A stretch of 40,006 nucleotides of DNA from Proteiniphilum sp. UBA5384 (GTDB taxonomy: Bacteria; Bacteroidota; Bacteroidia; Bacteroidales; Dysgonomonadaceae). Numbering within the stretch: the stretch's first letter is position 1; every line of letters begins with the position of its first letter. A program made the translations under genes and the position numbers. The DNA is taken from assembly GCF_002410825.1 (NCBI RefSeq), contig NZ_DHOS01000041.1, positions 25,760-65,765 of the forward strand, given 5' to 3'. A model generated the notes under the pieces. It searched no databases and was not told where the DNA came from. It was given only the letters and a program-made list of their open reading frames with translations. This document shows, one piece after another, positions 17,469-24,750 of the stretch.

Positions 17469-18113
17469 TTAAACCGCTCCTTGTTCCACAAGTACGCAAA
17501 CTCGTTCTGTCACCCGGTCTTCGTTATAAGGATTATAACGAACTTTGAGGCTGTTACCGAACATATTGGCGAAAAGATTGTATGTCCAAGCTTTGAAGCT
17601 ACCCATGAATGCGTCGATAATGTGATAAGAAGAGGAGTTTGTTTCCCGGTCTACCAATTTCATCAGTAGTTGTCCCTGCGACCGAGTAAGTTTTTTCATT
17701 TTGGGACTATATTGATCCATCAGGTACTTCTCCATCCGGTTCAGATGTTTTTGCCGCTCTTTATCGCTGGGAAGAGTTTCCATATATTCGTAAGTTTCCA
17801 GAATAATGGCAGCAATCTCCTTGGCATAAGGAAGTGTTTTCTTTACATCCCGCACCAGTTTGGTATAGGCAACCTGATCTTTTGTACTTCGGAAAGTGAG
17901 AGGGGAATATTTTATAAAGTCTTTCAGCCACATACAAGCAACGGTATCTCCTTCGAGAATTACAGCAGGATACACATTTGGCATCAAATAAATCGTGGAT
18001 ACCGGTCTTTCGGATTCAGGATTCAAATTGGTCGCATAATATTCCTGTGCCCTTATTCCTGAGGATAAAAGTGCAATGATGAATGTAAGGAATATGAATA
18101 TAAGTTTTTTCAT
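17469..18113 (-). CDS. DUF4294 family protein, copy A
   Basis: 214 residues from the ATG at 18113 (MKKLIFIFLTFIIALLSSGI, Sec signal ending near AQ). The body is DUF4294: the strand AVILEGDTVACMWLKDF, then a long helical block (DQVAYTKLVRDVKKTLPYAK...ETYEYMETLP, RSQGQLLMKLVDRET) and a C-terminal VRYNPYNEDR strand. It is very similar to copy B just upstream, especially from TKDQVAYTKLVRDVKK onward. The likely location is periplasm or outer membrane; the function is unknown. The start codon used in copy B is preserved here at 18151 but opens only a 13-codon ORF that ends on this gene's ATG. A GTG-initiated frame to 18134 is less likely. Confidence 0.85.
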   Translation of the reverse strand: MKKLIFIFLTFIIALLSSGIRAQEYYATNLNPESERPVSTIYLMPNVYPAVILEGDTVACMWLKDFIKYSPLTFRSTKDQVAYTKLVRDVKKTLPYAKEIAAIILETYEYMETLPSDKERQKHLNRMEKYLMDQYSPKMKKLTRSQGQLLMKLVDRETNSSSYHIIDAFMGSFKAWTYNLFANMFGNSLKVRYNPYNEDRVTERVCVLVEQGAV

Positions 18114-18151
18114 AAATTCTTTACCGAATGCCACTTGGTTTTATATTTCAT
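18110..18151 (-). CDS. Possible 13-codon leader ORF upstream of DUF4294 copy A
   Basis: Starts at the ATG at 18151 and reads MKYKTKWHSVKNL, then TGA at 18112-18110 overlapping the next ATG (ATGA). The ATG is 7 nt from a perfect -7 box and aligns with the real start codon of copy B. It may be translated and couple to the DUF4294 gene, or be a dead remnant of the duplication. Confidence 0.4.
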   Translation of the reverse strand: MKYKTKWHSVKNL

Positions 18152-18218
18152 AACGATGCAAAGATAATGGGTCACTTTTATTTTTGATTAAAAAACAAGT
18201 TAAGTGTAGTTAATTAAC
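18149..18218 (-). repeat. Duplicated promoter region, copy A
   Basis: By hand alignment without gaps, 58 of 70 positions match 18943-19012 upstream of copy B. It includes the -7 box and the conserved GTTAAGNGTAGTTAATTA block (plus strand). Confidence 0.75.
18159..18166 (-). promoter_or_regulatory. Promoter -7 box of DUF4294 copy A
   Basis: TATCTTTG on the minus strand, within a 70-bp block shared with copy B. It lies 7 nt from the leader ATG at 18151. Confidence 0.65.
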
Positions 18219-18273
18219 CGTCGAGTTTTTAGATTGTTAAGTAAAATCGCTGTAATGAAGAGGAGCATGAGAA

Positions 18274-18945
18274 TTAGATTATTCCCTTTTCCACAAGTAC
18301 ACAGACACGCTCAATGTCGCGATCTTCGCCGTAACGATTATAGCGGATTTTGAGGCTATTACCAAACATACTGGCGAATAGGTTATATCCCCATGCTTTA
18401 AAACTACCCATAAAAGCATCGACAATATGATAGGAGGAAGAACTGGTCTCCCGGTCCACTAATTTTATGAGTAATTGCCCCTGTGACCGGGTGAGTTTTT
18501 TCATTTTCGGGGTATATTGTTGCTTCAGATATTTTTCCATCTGGTTCAGATGTTTTTGTCGCGCCTTATCGTTAGGGAGCGTTTCCATATATTCGTATGT
18601 CTCCAGAATGATGGCAGCGATCTCCTTTGCATAAGGGAGTGTTTTCTTTACGTCCCGTACCAGTTTGGAGTAAGCGACCTGTTCTTTTGTGCTTAGGAAG
18701 AGGTAAGGCGAATAGTTGACAAAATCCCTCAGATACATACAAGAAATAGTATCCCCTTCCTGCCAGCAGATAGCTGTATCTCCTTCCATAATAATGGAAA
18801 CGTAGGAGTTGGGTATAAGGAGATTGTAAACAGGGGTGTTGGAGCCTGATTCCTTATCTGCCGGGGAAAGACGCTGAGCTTCGACCATAGGAGGTAGACA
18901 GGCTGTAAGACCCATTATAAAGTATATAGCTATACGTCTTTTCAT
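18274..18945 (-). CDS. DUF4294 family protein, copy B
   Basis: A 223-residue paralogue of the downstream gene. The signal peptide is MKRRIAIYFIMGLTACLPPM, cleaved near EAQ. The core is nearly identical in order and wording: EGDTISCMYLRDFVNYSPYL, the DVKKTLPYAKEIAAIILETY block, MKKLTRSQGQLLIKLVDRET, and SYHIVDAFMGSFKAWGYNLF. Compared with copy A it carries a short insertion (CWQEGDT) that repeats the EGDT motif. The ATG at 18943-18945 lies 7 nt after the -7 box, so the mRNA may be almost leaderless. The function is unknown; a periplasmic or outer-membrane location is inferred from the signal peptide. Confidence 0.87.
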   Translation of the reverse strand: MKRRIAIYFIMGLTACLPPMVEAQRLSPADKESGSNTPVYNLLIPNSYVSIIMEGDTAICWQEGDTISCMYLRDFVNYSPYLFLSTKEQVAYSKLVRDVKKTLPYAKEIAAIILETYEYMETLPNDKARQKHLNQMEKYLKQQYTPKMKKLTRSQGQLLIKLVDRETSSSSYHIVDAFMGSFKAWGYNLFASMFGNSLKIRYNRYGEDRDIERVCVLVEKGII

Positions 18946-19012
18946 AACGATACAAAGATAGCGTGTCGCCTATATTTTTGATAAAAAAACGCGTTAAGCG
19001 TAGTTAATTACC
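18943..19012 (-). repeat. Duplicated promoter region, copy B
   Basis: Partner of 18149-18218 (58 of 70 identical, ungapped, counted by eye). The identity begins exactly at the ATG and extends upstream, showing that the gene was duplicated together with its promoter. Confidence 0.75.
18953..18960 (-). promoter_or_regulatory. Promoter -7 box of DUF4294 copy B
   Basis: TATCTTTG on the minus strand, a perfect match to the phylum consensus, with 7 nt to the ATG at 18945. Confidence 0.7.
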
Positions 19013-19094
19013 CCTCTCTCCTGTTCTCAGATTGTTAAGTGAAATAGGGTATATACCGGTCAAAACAGCACAAAACAATAAAAAAACAGGTTAT

Positions 19095-19128
19095 TTTGAG
19101 GAATAATCGGGGAAAAAGTGTATTTTTG
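19095..19128 (+). promoter_or_regulatory. Promoter of the acyl-CoA synthetase gene
   Basis: -33 TTTG (19095-19098) and -7 TATTTTTG (19121-19128) are separated by 22 nt, with the ATG 21 nt further on. Both elements match the Bacteroidota consensus. Confidence 0.65.
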
Positions 19129-19149
19129 GCTGGATTAATACGGAAGGCA

Positions 19150-20952
19150 ATGACATACTCTCATCTGGGTGGACTTGTTCATACACAGGCACAAAAATAT
19201 GGTAATAAAACCGCTATCATGTATCAGAGGCCGGACGGCGAATGGTTGCATCTGTCGTGGAATGAGCTTTCTGTGAAGATCATGAAAACGGCTCAGGCCT
19301 TGGCTGAAATGGGATTTATTCCCGGTGAAAACGTAGGAATATACTCCCAGAATATGGAAAAATACTTGATTTCCGACTTTGCTGTCTACGCCAATAAAGG
19401 GGTCATGGTGCCCATGTATGCCACTTCATCACCCATGCAAGTGAGTTACATTATCAATGATGCACAGATAGGACTCCTTTTTGTAGGGGAGCAATTCCAG
19501 TATAATAACGCATATAAGGTGCAGCAGGAGAGTCAATACTTACAGAAACTCATCGTTTTTGATAAGAACGTGGTATTGAAACCGGAAGATAAGACGTCAG
19601 TCTATTTTGATGACTTTATCACCACAGGTGATAATTCGGAATCGCAGGCCTTGGTGAATGCCCGCTTAAAGCAAATGGATAACAATGATCTTGCTACAAT
19701 TATTTATACCTCAGGGACTACCGGTGAACCAAAAGGGGTGATGCTGAAACATGCCAATTTCTTGGAGGTATTCAGGATACATGATATCCGGCTTACTAAT
19801 TTATCTGATAAAGACCTCTCGATGTGCTTCCTTCCCCTTACACATATATTTGAAAAAGCGTGGAGTTATTATTGCCTCTATAAAGGGATAGTGGTTGCAA
19901 TAAACAAGGAGCCGGGAGAGATCAGGAAAACTATCCGGCAGATACGCCCTACATTGATGAGCAATGTACCGCGTTTCTGGGAAAAGGTCTACGATGGTGT
20001 GAAAGAGAAAATGGATAATGCTTCGGGAATGATGAAATGGCTGTTTACCGATGCTGTGAAAACCGGATACCGGCACAATCTGGAATATGTGAATAAAGGG
20101 AAGAAAGCGCCTGTAGGTAACAGGCTGAAATTCTTTTTCTATCGCCATACTGTTTTTTATTTGGTAAAAAGGGTAGTGGGTATTGACAGGGGAAATTTCT
20201 TTCCTGTAGCGGGAGCCCCTTTGTCGGATACGATTAACGAATTCATGCAATCGATAGACGTACACCTGATATATGGATATGGCCTTTCGGAAACAACCGC
20301 CACAGTAAGTTGTTTCCCTGCCAAAGGATTCCGGATAGGAACTGTAGGACAAGTAATGCCCGATGTAAATGTGAAAATAGGAGAGAATAATGAGATATTG
20401 GTAAAGGGGGCCACCGTAACGGACGGATATTATCATAAACCGGAAGCAACCAAAGCCGCTTTTACTGAGGATGGTTATTTCAGGACAGGTGATGCCGGCT
20501 CCCTTACTGAAAATAATGAAATTATTCTTACCGACCGGATCAAGGACCTCTACAAGACTTCCAATGGAAAATATATTGCCCCGCAAATGATCGAGACACG
20601 TATAGCCGAAGACAAATATATCGACCAGGTAGCCGTAATCGGCAATGAACGGAAATTTGTAAGTGCGTTGATTATTCCTAATTATGAAGCACTCAGTATC
20701 TACGCTAAGGAACAGGGTATCCCCTTTGATTCGATGCAAGAATTGGTGAAAAACCCCGAAATCAATGCATTTATTTTCGGTCGTATTGAATTATTGCAGG
20801 CACAATTCACTTCTTATGAAAAAATCAAACGGTTTGCCATGTTACCCGAACCATTTAGTATGGAAAAAGGGGAACTGACCAATACCTTAAAACTCCGCCG
20901 GAAAATCATCCTGGAAAGATATGCGGATATTATTGAAGGGTTGTATGTGTGA
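19150..20952 (+). CDS. Long-chain fatty acid--CoA ligase (AMP-forming)
   Basis: 600 residues from the ATG at 19150 (MTYSHLGGLVHTQAQKYGNK); the longer frame begins inside the promoter and is rejected. It belongs to the ANL superfamily. The phosphate-binding loop is IIYTSGTTGEPKGVMLKH near residues 182-199, the adenylation motif is YGYGLSETTATVS, and the hinge YFRTGDAGSLTENNEIILTD precedes the C-terminal lid with the expected KTSNGKYIAPQ lysine. It activates fatty acids to acyl-CoA via acyl-AMP, probably at the inner membrane face. It resembles FadD15-type ligases of Bacteroidota. The chain-length preference cannot be told. It is monocistronic. Confidence 0.93.
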   Translation: MTYSHLGGLVHTQAQKYGNKTAIMYQRPDGEWLHLSWNELSVKIMKTAQALAEMGFIPGENVGIYSQNMEKYLISDFAVYANKGVMVPMYATSSPMQVSYIINDAQIGLLFVGEQFQYNNAYKVQQESQYLQKLIVFDKNVVLKPEDKTSVYFDDFITTGDNSESQALVNARLKQMDNNDLATIIYTSGTTGEPKGVMLKHANFLEVFRIHDIRLTNLSDKDLSMCFLPLTHIFEKAWSYYCLYKGIVVAINKEPGEIRKTIRQIRPTLMSNVPRFWEKVYDGVKEKMDNASGMMKWLFTDAVKTGYRHNLEYVNKGKKAPVGNRLKFFFYRHTVFYLVKRVVGIDRGNFFPVAGAPLSDTINEFMQSIDVHLIYGYGLSETTATVSCFPAKGFRIGTVGQVMPDVNVKIGENNEILVKGATVTDGYYHKPEATKAAFTEDGYFRTGDAGSLTENNEIILTDRIKDLYKTSNGKYIAPQMIETRIAEDKYIDQVAVIGNERKFVSALIIPNYEALSIYAKEQGIPFDSMQELVKNPEINAFIFGRIELLQAQFTSYEKIKRFAMLPEPFSMEKGELTNTLKLRRKIILERYADIIEGLYV

Positions 20953-21078
20953 TTCAGTTGCACAACATACGAAGCATATTATTCATATTATCATATTAAT
21001 TTCCTGTCTTTTCATAATATAGAATGCATCTCGGAAATCTTTTAAGAGTAAACCCTCACGATTGCTCTCGATTTTCAC

Positions 21079-21086
21079 TATATTTG
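21079..21086 (+). promoter_or_regulatory. Promoter -7 box of leuS
   Basis: TATATTTG, a full TAnnTTTG match, 24 nt before the chosen leuS ATG at 21111. Confidence 0.6.
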
Positions 21087-21110
21087 CACCGTTTTTTAAA
21101 GTGTATAGGA

Positions 21111-23864
21111 ATGGATTACAATTTCAGAGAGATAGAAAAACGGTGGCAGCAGTACTGGATTGATCACCAGATATATAAAGTGACGGAAGATCGGTCGAAA
21201 TCTAAATTCTACGTGTTGGACATGTTCCCCTATCCTTCGGGAGCCGGATTACATGTAGGGCATCCCCTCGGATATATTGCCTCGGATATTTTTTCGAGAT
21301 ATAAAAGATTACAGGGATTCAATGTTTTGCATCCTATGGGATACGATGCCTATGGGCTTCCGGCAGAACAGTATGCCATTCAAACCGGACAGCATCCGGC
21401 TATCACTACCGAAAACAATATTAAACGCTATCGTGAACAACTGGATAAAATAGGATTCTCTTACGACTGGAGCCGTGAAGTGCGTACCTGCGATCCGAGT
21501 TATTACAAATGGACGCAATGGGCATTTATACGTATGTTCCATTCCTACTATTGTAATCAGACACAACAAGCCCGTCCTATTCATGAACTGATAGAGGTTC
21601 TTTCCAAAAAGGGGACTGCCGGTCTTGATCTGGCTTGTAATGAACCAATGACATTTACCGCAGAAGAGTGGAATACCAAATCTGAAAAAGAGCAACAGGA
21701 GATATTGATGAATTATCGGATCGCCTATCTGGGTGATACCATGGTGAACTGGTGTCCCGAATTGGGGACGGTACTTGCCAACGATGAGGTGAGCGAAGGT
21801 CTCTCCATTCGGGGAGGGTATCCCGTGGAACAAAAAAAAATGAGGCAGTGGTGTCTACGTGTTTCGGCGTATGCACAACGGTTGCTTGACGGACTGGATA
21901 AAATCGACTGGACCGATTCACTAAAGGAAACACAGCGCAACTGGATAGGGCGAAGCGAAGGAGCAGTAATGCATTTCAACACCTCACAGGGTATGGCATT
22001 TGATATCTTTACCACCCGTGCGGATACTATATTTGGCGTGACATTTATGGTGCTTGCACCCGAAAGTGAATTAGTAAAAGGATTGACGACTGATGAGCAG
22101 TGTGGGGCAGTAGAGGAATATATCATCAAAACGAAGAAAAAAACTGAACGTGAACGTATTGCGGATAAATCGGTGAGTGGAGTGTTTTCCGGATCGTATG
22201 CAATTCATCCTTTTACCGGTGAACAACTCCCTATATGGATATCGGACTATGTATTGGCAGGATACGGAACTGGTGCCATTATGGCGGTACCGGCACATGA
22301 CAGCCGCGACTATGCTTTCGCCCGACATTTCGATCTCCCCATTATTCCCCTGATTGAGGGATGCGACGTGTCGCAGGAGAGTTACGACGCCAAGGAAGGT
22401 ATCATGATAAACTCCGGCTTTCTGAATGGGATGACGGTGAAAGAGGCGATTCCTGCAGCTATCAATGAAGTGGAGAGATGTAAGGTTGGCTACCGGAAGA
22501 TCAATTTCCGCCTCAGGGATGCTATCTTCTCAAGACAACGCTATTGGGGTGAACCATTCCCTGTCTATTACAAAGAGGGGATGCCTTATACTTTAGACGA
22601 AAGTGAACTGCCATTGGAGCTCCCCGAAGTGGATAAGTACCTCCCCACCGAAACAGGGGAGCCGCCGTTGGGCCGCGCTGCCAACTGGCAAACAAAAGAG
22701 GGCTATTCCCTGGAATTGAATACGATGCCCGGATTTGCGGGATCGTCGGCTTACTATCTCCGTTATATGGATCCCCACAATGATGATGTGCTGGTATCTG
22801 AAAAAGCCGACAGCTACTGGCGAAATGTGGACCTATATATAGGTGGTACTGAACATGCTACCGGACATCTTGTCTACAGCCGCTTCTGGAACAAATTCCT
22901 GTTCGACCTGGGTGTCTCCTGCGAAGAAGAACCCTTTAAAAAACTGGTGAATCAGGGAATGATCCAGGGACGGAGTAACTTTGTATACCGAATAAAAGGA
23001 ACAAATCAATTCGTATCGTTGAACCTGAAAGAGCAATATGACGTAACGCCTATTCATGTGGATGTCAATATAGTACATAACGATATACTCAATATTGAAG
23101 CATTCCGGAACTGGAACCCTGAATATAAGTCAGCTGAATTTATTCTGGAAGACGGAAAATATATCTGTGGATGGGCCATTGAGAAAATGTCGAAATCGAT
23201 GTTCAACGTGGTCAACCCGGATGATATCGTGGAAAAATACGGTGCCGATACACTTCGTCTCTATGAGATGTTCCTGGGACCACTTGAACAGTCCAAGCCG
23301 TGGGATACCAATGGTATCGATGGGGTACACCGTTTCCTGCGTAGGATATGGAATCTCTTTTATAAGGAAGGGGAGCTGGGCGTGACCGATAATGAACCCT
23401 CGAAAGAAGAGTTGAAGTCGTTGCATAAACTAATTAAAAAAGTGTCATTTGATATTGAGCACTTCTCTTTCAATACTTCTGTCTCTGCATTTATGATTTG
23501 CGCAAATGAATTGACTGCATTAAAATGTTCGAATAGGACCATTCTGACCGATTTGACCATTTGTCTTGCTCCTTTTGCCCCTCATATAGCGGAAGAGTTA
23601 TGGCATGTATTAGGCAATGAAATATCGGTATGTGATGCAAAATGGCCTATATGGAATGAAGAATATTTGAAAGAGGATGCTTTCCCTTATGCTATCTCTT
23701 TCAACGGCAAATCGCGGTTTGTATTGGAATTTTCGGAGGATACGACCAATGAAGAGATTGAAAAAGCAGTATTGGCCCATCCTAATTCGCAGAAATGGAT
23801 AGAAGGTAAAAGTCCGAAAAAAATTATTATTGTCCCGAAAAAAATTGTGAATGTGGTGATATAA
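21111..23864 (+). CDS. leuS: Leucyl-tRNA synthetase
   Basis: A 917-residue class Ia synthetase that charges tRNA-Leu. The start is the ATG at 21111 (MDYNFREIEKRWQQYW), preceded by AGGA; the 29 extra codons of the longer frame include the promoter box. The HIGH-type signature is HVGH (48-51, in PYPSGAGLHVGHPLGY). The CP1 editing domain is near residues 220-420, with GYGTGAIMAVPAHDSRDYAF. The KMSKS loop is near residues 691-695 (EKMSKSMFNVVNPDDIV). A C-terminal anticodon-binding helical domain follows. Length is normal for the phylum. No T-box leader is seen. The YitT gene follows after one nucleotide. Confidence 0.97.
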   Translation: MDYNFREIEKRWQQYWIDHQIYKVTEDRSKSKFYVLDMFPYPSGAGLHVGHPLGYIASDIFSRYKRLQGFNVLHPMGYDAYGLPAEQYAIQTGQHPAITTENNIKRYREQLDKIGFSYDWSREVRTCDPSYYKWTQWAFIRMFHSYYCNQTQQARPIHELIEVLSKKGTAGLDLACNEPMTFTAEEWNTKSEKEQQEILMNYRIAYLGDTMVNWCPELGTVLANDEVSEGLSIRGGYPVEQKKMRQWCLRVSAYAQRLLDGLDKIDWTDSLKETQRNWIGRSEGAVMHFNTSQGMAFDIFTTRADTIFGVTFMVLAPESELVKGLTTDEQCGAVEEYIIKTKKKTERERIADKSVSGVFSGSYAIHPFTGEQLPIWISDYVLAGYGTGAIMAVPAHDSRDYAFARHFDLPIIPLIEGCDVSQESYDAKEGIMINSGFLNGMTVKEAIPAAINEVERCKVGYRKINFRLRDAIFSRQRYWGEPFPVYYKEGMPYTLDESELPLELPEVDKYLPTETGEPPLGRAANWQTKEGYSLELNTMPGFAGSSAYYLRYMDPHNDDVLVSEKADSYWRNVDLYIGGTEHATGHLVYSRFWNKFLFDLGVSCEEEPFKKLVNQGMIQGRSNFVYRIKGTNQFVSLNLKEQYDVTPIHVDVNIVHNDILNIEAFRNWNPEYKSAEFILEDGKYICGWAIEKMSKSMFNVVNPDDIVEKYGADTLRLYEMFLGPLEQSKPWDTNGIDGVHRFLRRIWNLFYKEGELGVTDNEPSKEELKSLHKLIKKVSFDIEHFSFNTSVSAFMICANELTALKCSNRTILTDLTICLAPFAPHIAEELWHVLGNEISVCDAKWPIWNEEYLKEDAFPYAISFNGKSRFVLEFSEDTTNEEIEKAVLAHPNSQKWIEGKSPKKIIIVPKKIVNVVI

Positions 23865-23865
23865 G

Positions 23866-24738
23866 ATGGAAAAATTACCGGAATTTAGTCTAAAAAGATT
23901 TTATTGGAAGGATTACCTTATTATCGCTTTGGGAACTTTCATGTATGCATTGGGCGTTACCCAGTTCATTATGCCTCACCATTTTGTGATGGGTGGTTTG
24001 GCGGGTGTTGCCGTACTCCTTAATTACGCCTTCGGATTGCCCGTATCATTGATGGTATTTATAATAAATGCCCTGTTGTTATTGGCCGCTTTTAGGGTAT
24101 TAGGAACGGAATTCCTGGTGAAAACAATAGTGGGCGTCGGATTCCTTTCTGCATTTATCGGTATGTTCGAAAGCTTTCAGTGGACACCAATTATGATGGA
24201 TGAGCCGTTGATGGCGGGATTGATCGGTGCTATCATAGCTGGTGGCGGTGTGGGGCTGGTGATGTCAGTCAATGGGAGCAGTGGCGGAACGGATATCGTA
24301 GTGCTGATTATCAATAAATACCGGAATGTGACACCCGGAAGGACAATGCTATTTGTGGACTTGGTCATAGTTTCCTCTTCTTTCTTGATTTTCAGAAGTG
24401 TGGAGACTATTGTATTTGGAATTATTATTATTGCTGTAATGGCTACCTCGGTAGACTGGGTGTTGAATGGTATCCGCCAATCGGTGCAGTTTTTCATCTT
24501 CTCGTCACGATATGAAGAAATTGCTACACAAATTAACCTGCAATTACACCGTGGATGCACTGTTTTGGATGGTATCGGGTGGTATTCCAAAAAACCACAA
24601 AAGGTTCTGTTGGTAATGGCCAAGCGAAATGAATCCAACTCTATATTCCGGTTGGTGAAACAGATCGATAGTAATGCCTTTATCTCGCAGAGCAACGTGG
24701 TGGGTGTCTATGGACAAGGATTTGATCAGATGAAATAA
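23866..24738 (+). CDS. YitT family membrane protein
   Basis: A 290-residue inner-membrane protein. There are five or six hydrophobic segments in residues 17-205 (LIIALGTFMYALGVTQFIMP, MAGLIGAIIAGGGVGLVMSV with the GSSGGTDI motif), the YitT/DUF161 membrane domain. Residues about 210-288 form the cytoplasmic DUF2179 domain (GCTVLDGIGWYSKKPQKVLL...FISQSNVVGVYGQGFD). The function is unknown, possibly small-molecule transport or sensing. The ATG follows the leuS stop by one nucleotide, so the two are cotranscribed. Its 3' end is 12 nt from the convergent oxidoreductase gene, with no room for a dedicated terminator. Confidence 0.9.
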   Translation: MEKLPEFSLKRFYWKDYLIIALGTFMYALGVTQFIMPHHFVMGGLAGVAVLLNYAFGLPVSLMVFIINALLLLAAFRVLGTEFLVKTIVGVGFLSAFIGMFESFQWTPIMMDEPLMAGLIGAIIAGGGVGLVMSVNGSSGGTDIVVLIINKYRNVTPGRTMLFVDLVIVSSSFLIFRSVETIVFGIIIIAVMATSVDWVLNGIRQSVQFFIFSSRYEEIATQINLQLHRGCTVLDGIGWYSKKPQKVLLVMAKRNESNSIFRLVKQIDSNAFISQSNVVGVYGQGFDQMK

Positions 24739-24750
24739 CCTTTTCGCCTC

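Noticed and set aside
19801..20739. 312-residue frame on the minus strand inside the acyl-CoA synthetase gene
   Set aside because: It lies wholly inside the strongly supported ligase gene, has no recognisable domain, and is rich in Cys, His and Tyr as typical of antisense shadows.
20953..21110. T-box leader upstream of leuS
   Set aside because: The 158-bp gap is AT-rich, shows no T-box sequence and no terminator/antiterminator pair; the -7 box leaves less than 25 nt of leader.
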